Source of the DNA: Ricinus communis
Lineage: Eukaryota > Streptophyta > Magnoliopsida > Malpighiales > Euphorbiaceae
Assembly: GCF_019578655.1 (NCBI RefSeq)
Contig: NC_063263.1
Coordinates: 26,473,001 to 26,537,000, forward strand
Reading direction: 5' to 3'
Length of the DNA stretch: 64,000 nt
The position numbers and the translations under genes are program-made. Shown here in pieces: positions 45,945 through 59,698 of the stretch (the first letter of the stretch is position 1; each line of letters opens with the position of its first letter). The notes below the pieces were generated by a model. The model had not been told where the DNA came from, did no database searches, and worked only from the letters and a program-made list of their open reading frames with translations.

Positions 45945-47600
45945 TGAGCGTTGTGTCCAATGGTCTTTCAGTACGTTTCACATGCATTGAGTCGCATGTG
46001 CTCACTCATACATCATATAAGTTTCATGTCAAATACGTAGAGTAGCACATCGGTCGGTCGGTCTCGGACATAATGCTGCAAGTTTTAAACAAAGTGAAAA
46101 TGAAAAGTATACTGAAATATATTTTTCTGAGAATTATTAAAGTATATTGAACGGTTCGAATAAGACTCAATGGATCAAAGTTCTTTATATGGATGGTGTT
46201 TGGCACTCGAGATGGCACAATAAACTGTATGGGAATTGCGAGTGCATAATAATATGATTGCTTATCAATGATATGGGATTGGTGAGGGAGGTCTTAAATA
46301 ATAATTACTGTGTGTGGATGCTCAAAGAGGTTTTAAGTAATGTGGTGTTAGAGATATTGATGGGTCTAGGGTGTACTCAAAGGAGAAATTTATAATAACT
46401 TAAATTTTATCATTTAATAATTTCGTGGTGTTTTGATTATTTTGTTAATAGTTATTTTAAATTATTGTTTTACGAAAAAATTATTAAATAACTCTGAGTT
46501 TAATTGCAGTAGGCTATACTTTAATATTTTAGAATTTTAGATAAGTTAAGTCTTTCAATATAATTTTTTTTGTACTTAATAATTAAATTGATATTTCTTT
46601 ATAATAATAAAATTTGGAAGACGAAGATACTATATAAATTAAATTCTTTTTCAATAATAAATGATTGTTATTGGATTTATGTTTCCCAATTATGATGGAT
46701 GGACTAAGTAAACAATAATGGATTGACGGTGGGATGTTACTTAAGGTGGCAACATATGTAGAGGATACACTTCCTTTTACTATATCGAAAATATATTTTA
46801 TTATACAATTATTAGGATAATAGTTTTCATTTAATAGGAGGATAAAAGCGAAATATGGCATGGATACGCAGGTACTCTTGCGTGAGTGAGTTAGAATATA
46901 ACAATTTAATTCTACCTTTTTTTTGTAAATCTAATATCTCAAGTAATAATTTATATCCTAATTTCTCTTTCTCTCTACATATTCTTTACAATTTTTACTA
47001 ATCACCATTATCTTCCTTTATCTCTTTGCATATTTATAGGAAATACTTTTTTATTTAAGTCCAACTCACTTGATCTGCTAGCCACTTTCTAAATTAGCTT
47101 AAAGCATTAACTTTTTGTTCATTGGCTATTATGACTGGATTGTAAGTTAAAACTTGTTAGACATGGTCTGTGCTTGAAGATTGGAGCTCGAAGCACATAA
47201 GGTTTGCCTCGGCACAAGTGATGAGGCTCTTTGTTTAGAGTTTTAGTTGAAGAAATGATCATGAGTTGGAAGCTGTCAACTTGAAGAGTTAAGTTGCTCT
47301 CCTAGCCACTTTTTAAATTAACTTAAAACACTAACTTTTTATTCATTGGCTATTATGACTGGATTGGAAGTTGAAACTTGTTAAAAATGGTATGTACTTA
47401 AAGATTGGAGCTCGAATGACATAAAGTTTACGTCGGCACAAATTAAGTTGAAGAACTGATGGTTAATTAGAAGTTGATACTTGAAAAGTTAAATTGTTTA
47501 TTCTTGAGCTAAATATAACTTTTCAATTTTCTTATTTTGTTTACTTTCTCAATTTGTATTTCTAAGGTTAATACCTCTACCTCATCCCTAAATAATTCTA
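45945..47600 (-). repeat. Right arm of the large inverted repeat
   Basis: Reverse complement of 41096-42735. It starts with GAGCGTTGTGTCCAATGGTCTTTCAGT, passes through TCGGTCGGTCGGTCTCGGACATAATG and the minus-strand form of block C, and ends in a minus-strand B unit. The B text flips back to plus orientation near 47660. Confidence 0.85.
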
Positions 47601-48985
47601 TGATAGGGTTAGTAGCTAATCTTTAATTTTATTAAGTTTCATGGTGGAGTTACTTCAAAAGTCAAGTTGGGTAGAGATGAGGTAGAGGTACTAACCTTAA
47701 AAATAGAAATTGACATAGTGAACAAAATAAGAAAATTAAAAAATTATATTTAGCTCAAGAATTAACAATTTAACTTTTCAAGTATCAGCTTCTAATGCAT
47801 CATCACTTCTTCAACTTAACTTATGCTGATGCAAACCTTATATTCTTCGAGCTCCAATCTTCAAGCACATACCATTTTTAACAAGCTTCAACTCTCAATC
47901 CAGTCATAATAACCAATGAACAAAAAGTTAGTATCTTAAGCTAGTTTAAACAGTGGTTAGGAGAGCAACTTAACTCTTCAAGTTGACAGCTTCCAACTCA
48001 TGGTCAGTTCTTTAACTAAAACTCTAAATAAAGAGTCTCATCTCTTGTGCCGACACAAACCTTATTTGCTTCAAGCTCTAATCTTCAAGCACAGACCATG
48101 TTTAATAAGCTTCAACTTACAATCCAGTCATAATAGCAAATAAACAAAAAAATTAGGTCTTGAAGATAGTTTAAAAAGTGGCTAGGAGACCAAGTGAGTT
48201 GGACTTGAACAAAATAGTCTTTCCTATAAACATGCAAAAAGTTAATAATTAGAGGAAGATAATGGTTATTAGTAAATATTGTAAGAAATATGTAGAGAGA
48301 AAGAAAAATTAGGATATAAATGATTGCTTGAGATATTAAATTTAGAAGCAAAAGGTAAAACTAAATTGTTATATTTTAACTTACTCACGTAAGAGTATTT
48401 GAAAATTTATAGGTTCATTTCCAACTCTCGTGGATCATAATTCTCTGAACATCTGACTTTTAAGCCCTCTAGATTTACTAACAATATGATCCTCCAGTAA
48501 ACTAAGAGGGTCCCTACTTTCGCTATCCAATCAATCTATTTGGATAGTGGGGGCATTTCTTTCTGACGACTGATTAAAATCATAATAAAGATGCAAACAC
48601 AGATAGTCACATCAACATCGATAAACACCAAGCAACACTAATCCAAATAACAATAACAAAGCACTTGTAGCCTAATATTACTTGTCAAGCAAGCGCCTAT
48701 GTCCAATGATTACCCCATCGTTTAGGAGGTTCTAACTCAATCTAGTTATGCAGTTAAAATCTACTTTTACACATAATGCATGCGCGCATATCATCTTAAT
48801 TACTAAGTCTGGTCATTCTCATTCGCATTTAAACGCATGCTCATTGCAAAGGGGAGATGAGAAAAAGCATATACTTACATATATGTGTAATATACTACTC
48901 ACAGTAAGACGCTCCAAAACTAACCTCCATCCGTCACGCTTAATGACTTCGGGTTATCTAGTCATAAATATACAAATTAGAGTTT
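47601..48985 (+). repeat. Composite repeat: B remnant, C, A
   Basis: After the orientation switch near 47660 the text is a partial B unit, block C (about 47880-48395) and a shortened block A (48395-48985, from ATTTGAAAATTTATAGGTTCATTTCC to GGGTTATCTAGTCA), leading straight into block B. This copy shows the full order C, A, B. Confidence 0.78.
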
Positions 48986-51900
48986 ATAAATTTTCTATTT
49001 CTAATTAATAATCATCAGACTATATTTTGTTCACTATCTTTATTTTTATTTCTAAGATTAGTACCTCTACCTCATCTTTAAATAATTCCATGATAGGGTT
49101 AATAGCTAATCTTTAATTTTATTAAGTTGCATGGTGGAGTTACTTCAAAAGTCATGTTGGGTAGAGATGAGGTAGAGGTACTAATCTTAAAAATAGAAAT
49201 TGACATAGTGAACAAAATAATCATAAGTTCTTCAACTTAACTTGTGCCGATGCAAACCTTATGTTCTTCGAGCTCCAATCTTCAAGCACATACCTTTTTT
49301 AACAAATTAGAGTTTATAAATTTTCTATTTCTAATTAACAATCACCAGACTATATTGCAAACAATTCAATTCAAAAATCAAACAAAAAAAGTAAAATAAC
49401 CCAACATGACTTTTGAAGGAACTCCGCCATTCAACTTAATAAAATTAAAGATTAGTTACTAACCCTATCATGGAATTATTTAAAGACAAGGTAGAGGCAC
49501 TAACCTTAGAAATAAAAATAGAGATATTGAACAAAATAAGATAATTAAAAAGTTATATTTAGCTCAAGAATAAAGAACTTAACCTTTCAAGTATCTATTT
49601 CTAACTAATCATCAGTTTTTCAACTTAACTTGTGCCGACGCAAGCCTTATGTTCTTCGAGCCACAGCCTTTAAGCACATACCATTTTTAATAAATTAGAG
49701 GTTATAAATTTTCTATTTCTAATTAACAATCATCAGACTATATTAAAAATAATTCAATTCAAACATGAAACAAAAAAATCATTCAAACAAAAAAATTAAA
49801 ATAACCCAACAAAAATTTTGAAGTAATTCCGCCATGCAACTTAATAAAATTAAAAATTAGCTATTAACCCTATCATGGAATTATTTAGAGATGAGGTAGA
49901 GGTACTAACTTTAGAGAAATTGAGATAGTTAACAAAATAAGTAAATTAAAAAGTTATATTTAGCTCAAGAATAAACTTAACTTTTCAAGTATCAGCTTCA
50001 AACTAATCATCATTTCTTAATTTAACTTGTGCCGACACAAACCTTATGTTCTTCGAGCTCCAATCTTCAAGCACATAATATTTTTAACAAATTAGAGTTT
50101 ATAAATTTTCTACTTCTAATTAACAATCATCAGACTATATTACAAACAATTCAATTCAAACATAAAAAAAAAAAACTAAAATAACCCAACATGACTTTTG
50201 AAGGAACTCCACCATGCAACTTAATAAAATCAAAGATTAGCTACTAACCCTATCATGAATTATTTAGAGACGAGATAGAGGTACTAACCTTAGAAATAGA
50301 AATTGAGGTAGTGAACAAAATAAGAAAATTAAAAAATTATATTTAGCTAAAGAATGAAGAACTTAACCTTTCAAGTATCAGTTATTCAACTTAACTTGTG
50401 CCGATGCAAACTTTACATTCTTCGAGCTCCAATTTTCAAGCACGTAACATTTTAATAAATTATAGTTTATAAAGTTTCTATTTCTAATTAACAATCATCA
50501 TACTATATTACAAACAATTCAATTAAAACATCAAACAAAAGAAGTCATTCAAATTAAAATATTAAAATAACCCAACATGAGTTTTGAAGCAACTCCACCA
50601 TGCAACTTAATAAAATTAAAGATTAGCTACTAACCCTATCATAGAATTATTTAGAGTTAAAGTGAAGGTACTAACCTTAAAAACAGAAATTGAGATAGTT
50701 AACAAAATAAGAAAATTAAAATGTTATAATTTAGCTCAAGAATAAACAATTTAACTTTTCAAGTATCAGCTTCTAACTAATCTTCAGTTCTTCAACTTAA
50801 CTTGTGCCGACACAAACCTTATATTTTTGGAGCCCCAATCTTCAAGCACATACATTTCTAACAAATTAGAGTTTATAAATTTTCTATTTCTAATTAACAT
50901 TCATCAGAATATATTAAAAACAATTCAATTCAAACATAAAACAAAAAAAGTCATTCAAATAAAAAAATTAAAATAACCCAACATGACTTTTGAAGTAACT
51001 CCACTAGGTAACTTAATAAAATTAAAGAATAGCTACTAACCCTATCATGGAATTATTTAAAGATGAGGTAGAGGTACTAACCTTAGAAATAAAAATTGAG
51101 ATAGTGAGAATAATAAAAAAATTGAAAATTATATTTAGCTAAAGAATAAATAACTTAACTTTTCAAGTATTAGCTTCTAACTAATCATCAGTTCTTCAAC
51201 TTAACTTGTGTCGACGCAAACCTTATATTCTTCGAGCTCCAATCTTCAAGCACATAACATTTTAACAAATTAGAGTTTATAAATTTTATATTTCTAATTA
51301 ACAATCATAATACTATATTACAAACAAATCAATTAAAACATCAAATAAAAGAAGTCATTCAAATTAAAATATTAAAATAACCCTACATGACTTTTGAAGT
51401 AACTCCACCATGCAACTTAATAAAATTAAAGATTAGCTACTAACCCTATGATGGAATTATTTAGAGTTAAAGTGAAGGTACAAACCTTAAAAACAGAAAT
51501 TGAGATAGTTAACAAAATAAGAAAATTAAAAAGTTATATTTAGCTCAAAAATAAACAACTTAACTTTTCAAGTATCAGCTTCTAACAAATCATCAGTTCT
51601 TTAGCTTAACTTGTGCTGATGCAAACCTTATATTTTTCGAGCTCCAGTCTACAAGCACATACCATTTTTAATAAATTAGAGTTTATAAATTTTCTATTTC
51701 TAATTAATAATCATCAGACTATATTACAAACAATTCAATTCAAAGATCAAACAAAAAAAGTCATTCAAACAAGAAAATTAAAATAACCCAACATGAGTTT
51801 TGAAGTAACTCCACCATGCAATTTAATAAAATTAAAGATTAGCTACTAACCCTATCATGGAATTATTTAGAGATGAGGTAGAGGTGCTAACCTTAGAAAT

Positions 51901-54900
51901 AGAAATTGAGATAGTGAACAAAATAAGAAAATTAAAAAGTTATATTTAGCTCAAGAATAAAGAACTTAACTTTTCAAGTCTCAGCTTCTAACTAATCTTC
52001 AGTTCTTCAACTTAACTTGTGCCGACGCAAACCTTATGTTCTTCGAGCTCCAATCTTCAAGCACATAACATTTTTAACAAATTAGAGTTTATAAATTTTC
52101 TATTTCTAATTAAAAATCAACGGATTGTATTACAAACAATTCATTTCAAACTTCAAACAAAAGAAGTCATTCAAATAAAAATATTAAAAAAACCCAACAT
52201 GACTTTTGAAGTAACTCCACAATGCAAGTTTATAAAATTAAAGATTAGCTACTAACCCTATCATGGAATTATTTATAGATGAGGTAGATGTACTAACATT
52301 AGAAATAAAAATTGAGATAGTGAACATAATAAAAAAATTAAAAAGTTATATTTAGCTAAAGAATAAATAACTTAACTTTTCAAGTATCAGCTTCTAACTA
52401 ATCATTAGTTCTTCAACTTAACTTGTGCCGACGCAAACCTTATGTTCTTCGAGCTCCAATTTTCAAGCACATACTATTTTTAACAAATTAGAGTTTATAA
52501 ATTTTCTATTTCTAATTAACAATGATCAGACTATGTTACAAACAATTCAATTCAAACATCAAACATGAAAATTAAAATAACCCGACATGACTTTTGAAGT
52601 AACTCCACCATGCAACTTAATAAAATTAAAGATTAGCTACTAACCCTATCATGGAATTATTTAGAGATGAGGTAGAGGTACTAACCATAGAAATAGAAAT
52701 TGAGATAGTGAACAAAATAAGAAAATTAAAAAGTTATATTTAGCTCAAAAATAAAGAACTTAACTTTTCAAGTATCAGCTTCTAACTAATAATCAGTTCT
52801 TCAACTTAACTTGTGCTGACATAAACCTTATGTTCTTTGAGCTCCAATCTTCAAGCACATACCATTTTTAACAAATTAGAGTTTATAAATTTTCTATTTA
52901 TAATTAACAATCATCAGACTATATTTCAAACAATTCAATTCAAACATAAAACAAGAAAATTAAAATAACCTAACATGACTTTTGAGGAACTCCACCATTT
53001 AACTTAATAAAATTAAAGGTTACCTACTAACCCTATCATGGAATTAGTTAGAGATGATGTAGAGGTACTAACCTTAGAAATAGAAATTGAGATAGTAAAC
53101 AAAATAAGAATTAAAAAGTCATATTTAGCTCAACAATAAACAACTTAACTTTTCAAGTATCAGCTCCTAACTAATCATCAGTTCTTCAACTTAACTTGTG
53201 CCGATGCAAACCTTGTGTTCTTTGAGCTCCAATCTTCAAGCACATACCATTTTTAACAAATTAGAGTTTGTAAATTTTCTATTTATAACTAACAATCATC
53301 ACAATATATTACAAATAATTCAATTCAAACATCAAACAAGAAAATTAAAATAACCCAACATGACTTTTGAAGCAACTCCAACATGCAACTTAATAAAATT
53401 AAAGATTAGCTACTAACTCTATCATAGAATTATTTAGAGATGAGGTAGAGATACTAACCTTAGAAATAGAAATTGAGATAGTGAATAAATAAGAAAATTA
53501 AAAAGTTATATTTAGCCCAAGCATAAAGAACTTAACTTTTCAAGGATCAGCTTCTAACTAATCTTCAGTTCTTCAACTTAACTTGTGTCAACCCAAACCT
53601 TATGTTCTTCGAGCTCGAATCTTCAAGCACATAAATTTTTTAACAAATTAGAGTTTATAAATTTTCTATTTCTAATTAACAATCATCGGATTGTATTACA
53701 AACAATTTATTTCAAGCATCAAACAAAAAAAGTGATTCAAACAAAAATATTAAAAAAACCGAACATGACTTTTGAAGTAACTCCACCATGCAACTTTATA
53801 AAATTAAAGATTAGCTACTAACCCTATCATGGAATTATTTAGAGATGAGGTAGATGTACTAACATTAGAAATAAAAATTAAGATAGTGAACACAATAAAA
53901 AAATTAAAAAGTTATATTTAGCTAAAGAATAATTAACTTAACCTTTCAAGTATCAGCTTCTAACTAATCATCAGTTCTTCAACTTAACTTGTGCCGACGC
54001 AAACCTTATGTTCTTCGAGCTCCAATCTTCAAGCACATACAATTTTTTAAAAATTAGATTTATAAATTTTCTATTTCTAATTAACAATCATCAGACTATA
54101 TTACAAACAATTCAATTCAAACATTAAATAAAAAAATTAAAATAACACGACATGACTTTGGAAGTCACTCCACCATGTAACTTAATAAAATTAAAAATTA
54201 GCTACTAACCCTATCATGGAATTATTTAGAGATGAGGTAGAGGTACTAATCTTAGAAATAGAAATTGAGAGAGTGAACAAAATAAGAAAATTAAAAAGTT
54301 ATATTGAGCTCAAGAATAAACAACTTAACTTTTCAAGTATCAGCTTCTAACTAATCATCAGTTCTTCAACTTAACTTGTGCCGACGCAAACCTTATATTG
54401 TTGGAATTCCAATCTTCAAGCACATACCATTTCTAACAAATTAGAGTTTATAAATTTTCTATTTCTAATTAACAATCATCAGACTATATTAGAAACAATT
54501 AATTCAAACATCAAACAAAAATATTAAAATAACCCAACATGACTTTTGAAGTTACTCCACCATACATTTTAATAAAATTAAAGATTAGCTACTAACCCTA
54601 TCATGGAGTTATTTAGAAAGGAGGTAGAGGTATCAACCTTAGAAATAGAAATTCAGATAGTGAATAAAATAAGAAAATTAAAAAGTTATATTTAGCTAAA
54701 AAATAAATAACTTAACTTTTCAAGTATCAGCTTCTAACTAATAATCAGTTCTTCAACTTAACTTGTGCCGACGCAAACCTTATAATCTTAGAGCTCCAAT
54801 CTTCAAGCCCATACTATTTTTAACAAATTAGAGTTTATAAATTTTCTATTTCTAATTAACAATCATCAGACTATATTACAAACAATTGAATTCAAATATC

Positions 54901-55047
54901 AAATAAAAAAAGTCATTCAAGCTTCAACTTCCAATCCAAGTCTTAATAGCCAATGAACAAAAAGTTAGTATCTTAACCTAGTTTAAAAAGTGGCTAGGAG
55001 AGCAACTTAACTCTTCAAGTTGATAGCTTCCAACTCATGATGAGTTC
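48986..55047 (+). repeat. Satellite array, ~394 bp unit (block B)
   Basis: The start phrase (A(C/T)AAATTAGAGTTTATAAATTTT) recurs at about 49302, 49690, 50087, 50455, 50861, 51265, 51671, 52077, 52493, 52871, 53256, 53643, 54050, 54436 and 54823. Intervals run from 368 to 416, mean about 394. Each unit carries ACCCAACATGACTTTTGAAG, ATGAGGTAGAGGTACTAACCTTAG and ACTTGTGCCGACGCAAACCTTATG. Much of the length variation comes from presence or absence of a ~19 bp AAGTCATTCAAACAAAAAA piece. An inverted partial unit lies at 49020-49160. Short frames at 52019 and 53585 are the same unit position and not genes. Confidence 0.92.
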
Positions 55048-55069
55048 ATTGCTATTACCTTCAAAAACT

Positions 55070-56444
55070 TGATGGGTGCTACTTTGTGTTAGCTACAATC
55101 TAAGGCAGTGTATCTATCGATGCAGTCTAGCACTAATGGCGAGTATCAAGGTCGTATTCCTCGGGAAAGTGAAAGCCCAGAGTTACTTCTTTGTTCTTTG
55201 TTATATTAACCTAAGATGAATGATGAATAATTTCTAAACTAACTAATAGCTACAAGCTAAGTTCTAAGGGAGATGCAGGAATAAATGGATAAATGAAATA
55301 ACCAAGACAAGAAAGCAAACCTAAAGGGAACCTAAACTAGTTTATGATCAAACAAAAGATAAAGGATTGATGAATCCAATTATGCTACTCGTGGATGAAT
55401 TCTTAACTGAATTCGATTTCTCTCTCGAGATAACCGAATTCCTAAACCTAAAAACCTAAAGTTGGAATCTCTTCCTAACGATTGATTCTTAAATTAGCAT
55501 TAAGCTTTAATCCGTCTCCATTAAGCTTTGTTAATTCAAAACAATCTAAACACCACAATTCACGTCTCATGAATAATGCTATCCTATTAATACTGAAAGC
55601 AAGAAGAATACAAAACTAACTCAAACAATCCAACAATATAATATTAAGCCATCATAGTAAAGAAATTCCAATGGATTTAATCAGTCTAGCTAAACATGTT
55701 CATGTTTAAAACAATCTAAGAAATCAATTACAATGAAAGAATAATGAAAATAAAACATGTACACCCTTTTCTCTCGAATTAGATGAACAACTCCAAATCT
55801 GGATTTACACTTTGATTAATCTCCCAAATTGCCTCTTGAATTGCTCCACTACTGTTTTGCACTCGGAACCTTGCGATTCCGGAATTCTTCCTCCCTGCAA
55901 CTCTCTCGCACTGAATACTATGCAGAAACTGAACCAGCCGCCACGGCTCTATGTCACTCCTTCCCCCTCTTTCTCTAATCCTAAAAAATTCGTTTTCCTT
56001 ATATATTTTGTTTCAGCATGACCGTGGTCAAGGCTGTGTTGAAACTGTGGATCTCACCAAGTAGGTTTTCACCATGGTCGTGCCCCTAGCCGATGCTGGC
56101 CACCACAGCCTGTGGTGGCCTCGGAAACCGTGCCCAAACCATTATTTTGAAGACCAAGTTTCGATGGTTGGTCACGGCCAGAGTCCAGGCCGTGATGGTC
56201 AGCACGGCCTTGACTCAGGCCGTGCTCAATGTGTGCAACGCGAGCTCTTGTCCGATCTTGATGAATTCTCGTCCATTTCCACACGTATTGATCTATAATT
56301 GCTTAAACACCGATGACGGTCCTATAAATGCTCATGAAATGCAAAAGAAGACAAAACACGGGTGATCTGAAAATAAAAGCATAATAATTGCTAAGAACAT
56401 ACGCAATAATATCCAAGCAAATATGTGTAAAACTATGCACATCA
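55070..56444 (-). repeat. LTR of the second Athila-like copy (3' LTR in element orientation)
   Basis: 1375 bp, about 100 bp shorter than its partner because of a deletion near 55540 (GTTAATTCAAAACAATC, where the partner has CTTAATCCGGCTAG and following text). Confidence 0.92.
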
Positions 56445-58370
56445 AATTACCCCACACTTAAGCTATTGCTTGTCCTCAAGCAATTAACAACTCACCTCAT
56501 AAAACTGCAGTTAGCAATTCCTTACAGTTTATGCCCCTAGTCCACAACAGATAGTATCCGACACATCTCAAAGGATACTCAATCATAAATCAAATTGCAA
56601 ATCATTAACAGAGAATAGAAATAATATTAATGCATGAATAACTTAAATGACAACTCAAAACAAACATCACGAACCAGTGCCTCACTGGGATCACTCAAGT
56701 CACTCAAAGTGTATAATAGGTGAATAACAAATCCCTCAAAACAAATGCACAAGACCCGCTCACCATAAGCTTGCTCATAAATCATATCTTCGCTACTGTG
56801 AACAAGTAAATACTAAAATCAAAGGGTCTTTACCAAGGTTATAATGGGGCTAAGGTAAAGGTACAGAGATTTGGACATAAGTGTGAAAATGCTGGAATTC
56901 ATGCGATAAACAATAGTATATATGCTCAAAAGATTAAATGCCTAAGATCACAAAAAGAATCATTCACTAAAATCCCTACTTCATAGAATAATGCTCGCAA
57001 ATGCTCTAAATCCAATAAAGAGATAAATAATTAAAGAATTTTGTTTATTATATATATTTTTTTCTTCTTCTTCTTTTTTTGTCTTTTTTCTTTTTTCTTT
57101 TTCTTTTTTTTAATAATGAACTAGCAGGTTATTAGCGACCGCTGCATACAACTCGAATAAACATAAAGAATAACAAATACAAATTGGATCAAAGGGAGCA
57201 TTTAAAATATCAAAAAGATTTAGTGAATTTACCAACATAGCAACTGTCATTTTAATCCCACATAAAGTTGAACAAATCATAAAAAGAAATTCTAGCATAA
57301 GGGTAAAGGAAAGATAAATGTAAAGAATGGTACAATTAAAGTGTATAGGTATAGATTATGAAGAAAATGTTAAGGCTCAAAACTAGCTAACTAATGGAAA
57401 CATAAGGTGATAGGCTTTTAGTCAAATGTGGTGAATCCTAAATTACCCAAATCATCTCATGGTATTCACAATATTCATGTAACTTCAACACGCATTACAA
57501 AGCAAGTTCTAAAAGCAAAGTCAAGTACAATGCACACTCAAACAAGAAATATAAAGAGCATAAGTATAATGAATGCTCAACAGGCTCAAAATCTCACTTT
57601 GAGGTGTGGTATTAGGTGCAATTGGTTCACAACATCATTAATTGAATCATTACTTAAGAGACACATGCATATGACATTATCAACATTCTAAGTTAAAATT
57701 CGACAATTCGAAAAATAATTAAATAACACCAGTTTAACTCGGCAGGGTTGATGTGTAAAACACCATCAATTGTTTTCCAAGGATAATGAACAACAAAGAA
57801 AAGTAACTACAATTCTATAAATCAAGTCATCAATCAGCTCAAAAATAGCATACTCAAGTGCATAAAAACACAGTGTTCTAACATCCTAACAATACACAAC
57901 ACCTAGTGATAGCAATTTCAGATATATCTAAGAATCATATGAGAGAGTAGGATTATAAGGTTTACCCACAACCACCCCACACTTGAAAAACACACTGTCC
58001 TCAGTGTAAAATATTGTGGATACCCCGCATGGGATGCTCAACTAAGAGAACAAAGGCAATACAATCCAAGTGCATGACATGTATGAAAAATAAAGTAAAT
58101 AAATGCAGAAAAATAAAAAGATCTAGGGGACTGCCCTGATCATCCATCGAGGCTGATGTTGTGGAAATTTAGTGCCTCCTCGGTAGAATCTGGAAATAAT
58201 AAAATAAAGAAATAAAATCGAAACTGAAACGAAAATTAAATAAAATATGAAAACTAAAACTAATAAAATGTTTCAAAACAAAAGGTTAAAAATATTAGAA
58301 ATTAAAGATAAAAATTAGGGTGCCTCCCAAAAGCGCTTCTTTTTAATGTGATAAGTCTTCTTAGCTGGAC
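56445..58370. other. Untranslated internal region of the second Athila-like copy
   Basis: Parallel to 6208-8026, with polypurine tract, pyrimidine run (about 57055-57113) and the CCCCACACTTGAAAAACACACTGTCCTCAGTG phrase near 57975. No gene is seen. Confidence 0.7.
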
Positions 58371-58893
58371 TCATGGTGAAAGACAAATGGGCGTGATCGA
58401 TGACCATCCATCCTTCTTCCAAGCAAATGGCTTCAAGTATCCGCTTAGAGGGATAATCATCAATTTTCTCTTCCCGACTATCAAGCAAGCTGCTAGTATG
58501 ATGGACAAAACTCGCTCCTCGTATAATTGCACGTAGTCATGATGCTCTAGGGGCTTTTCCAATTTGAAAGCTGAAGTTTCACATTGGAAGGATCGATGGT
58601 TGGGCAATTTCTTTAGGAACGTCGATGGTTTTCTCTAGTCCTTGGCTTGGTTCACTTGCTAGAAGAAACTCGAGCTCCTCCAAGACTTCTTCATTGGATA
58701 ACTCGTGCTCATCTTCCATCATCGAAGGGACTTGTGGAAAATCCACCAAAAATTCCTCTAATTGCAACTCAGCATCATCAACTGTACGTTCTTGTTGATA
58801 GTCTTTCAAAGGAATCATGTTCGCCTCTTCCTTTTCTAGTTCCATCTCCATGTTCAAGAAATCATCCTGCACAGAAGCATCATCGCCAAACAT
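58371..58893 (-). pseudogene. Acidic ORF of the second Athila-like copy, frameshifted
   Basis: Two frames (58579-58893 and 58371-58607) together correspond to 8027-8599. The first reads DDASVQDDFLNMEMELEKEEAN through LPM. The second reads KLEKPLEHHDYVQLYEERVLSII. The break is a short deletion near 58580. It shows the frame as it was before a nested insertion of the kind seen in the first copy. Confidence 0.65.
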
Positions 58894-59161
58894 AGTAGAT
58901 AAACCAGAAAAATTCTCACCTAAAGCATAAAGTGGCCAGACTCAAGTGTTCCTCGGATTCGATGGCGTTTGATGGAGTTCCCAATTGCTCTTGACTAGTA
59001 ACTTGAAGATCAAGCCTACTTGATGCTCTATGTTCTTAATGGGGGCTTGTTGACTTTCAAGTACCCTCTCTGTTTATTGGAATCTATCATCAAGACTTGT
59101 AATGAACCTCATCATCAGCTCCTCCGACACTAACTCTTCATCTTGAGTTGAAGGTGCGAGA

Positions 59162-59545
59162 TTAAATTTCTTGATGTGGTTGCCGAGATTCTAGTGGTTC
59201 TGGGCCATCTAAGCTCCATCCAAAGGGTGAATGAGTGCTCCACTCTTGATTGTAGGTGCTTTCATACGAGTCATTTGGCCAACTTCCCGTATAATTCACC
59301 TGTTCATAGTTATAAGAACAATGAGCAACATCACTATACAATGGACAATCATTACTCAAATGTAAACCACAACAAAATTCATAAAAAACTTGAGATGAAA
59401 GGATAGGAGTGGAGAGTTGATCGGTAGCCCTGTAAAACGATTCCACTCGAGCTTCTAAAGATGCATGGGTATCCCAATTTTTAGCACTCTCTTGGTTCCT
59501 AATCCCATTTTCCAATGCATCATATAAAGAGTTTGAATTTAGCAT
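59162..59545 (-). CDS. gag-like ORF of the second Athila-like copy
   Basis: 127 codons from MLNSNSLYDALENGIRNQ to ESRQPHQEI. The knuckle region reads YEFCCGLHLSNDCPL where the first copy has CEFCCGLHVCNDCPL, so the first Cys has become Tyr and the metal site is probably lost. The frame goes further than in the first copy (WSTHSPFGWSLDGPEPLE). The downstream part equivalent to 15709-15974 (about 58900-59160) is broken here. Confidence 0.65.
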   Translation of the reverse strand: MLNSNSLYDALENGIRNQESAKNWDTHASLEARVESFYRATDQLSTPILSSQVFYEFCCGLHLSNDCPLYSDVAHCSYNYEQVNYTGSWPNDSYESTYNQEWSTHSPFGWSLDGPEPLESRQPHQEI

Positions 59546-59675
59546 TGAACCTCCTTATCATTCACTACCTGAATCATAAACTTAACTCAATAAATATATA
59601 TAAACAAAATAGAAATAAAAAAATAAAAATGGCTAAATTAACAAATAGCAAATTTCACTATAGTTTTCAAACATT

Positions 59676-59692
59676 CCTCGGCAACGGCACCA
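59676..59692 (-). promoter_or_regulatory. Primer-binding site, tRNA-Asp type, second copy
   Basis: CCTCGGCAACGGCACCA on the plus strand differs at two positions from the exact tRNA-Asp end seen at 16554-16570. It lies six bases from the LTR. Confidence 0.85.
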
Positions 59693-59698
59693 AAAACT

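Noticed and set aside
41839..46861. Two similar ORFs (41839-42099 plus, 46583-46861 minus) as a conserved small protein
   Set aside because: They are the two arms of the inverted repeat. Differences between them are mostly amino-acid changing, about what neutral drift gives, and no family is recognised.
52019..53821. Paired ORFs of 78 codons at 52019 and 53585
   Set aside because: Same position in two satellite units; the similarity is that of the satellite and not of a protein.
48986..55047. CRISPR-like array
   Set aside because: The units are long, nearly identical along their whole length and have no unique spacers. This is a satellite in a plant genome.
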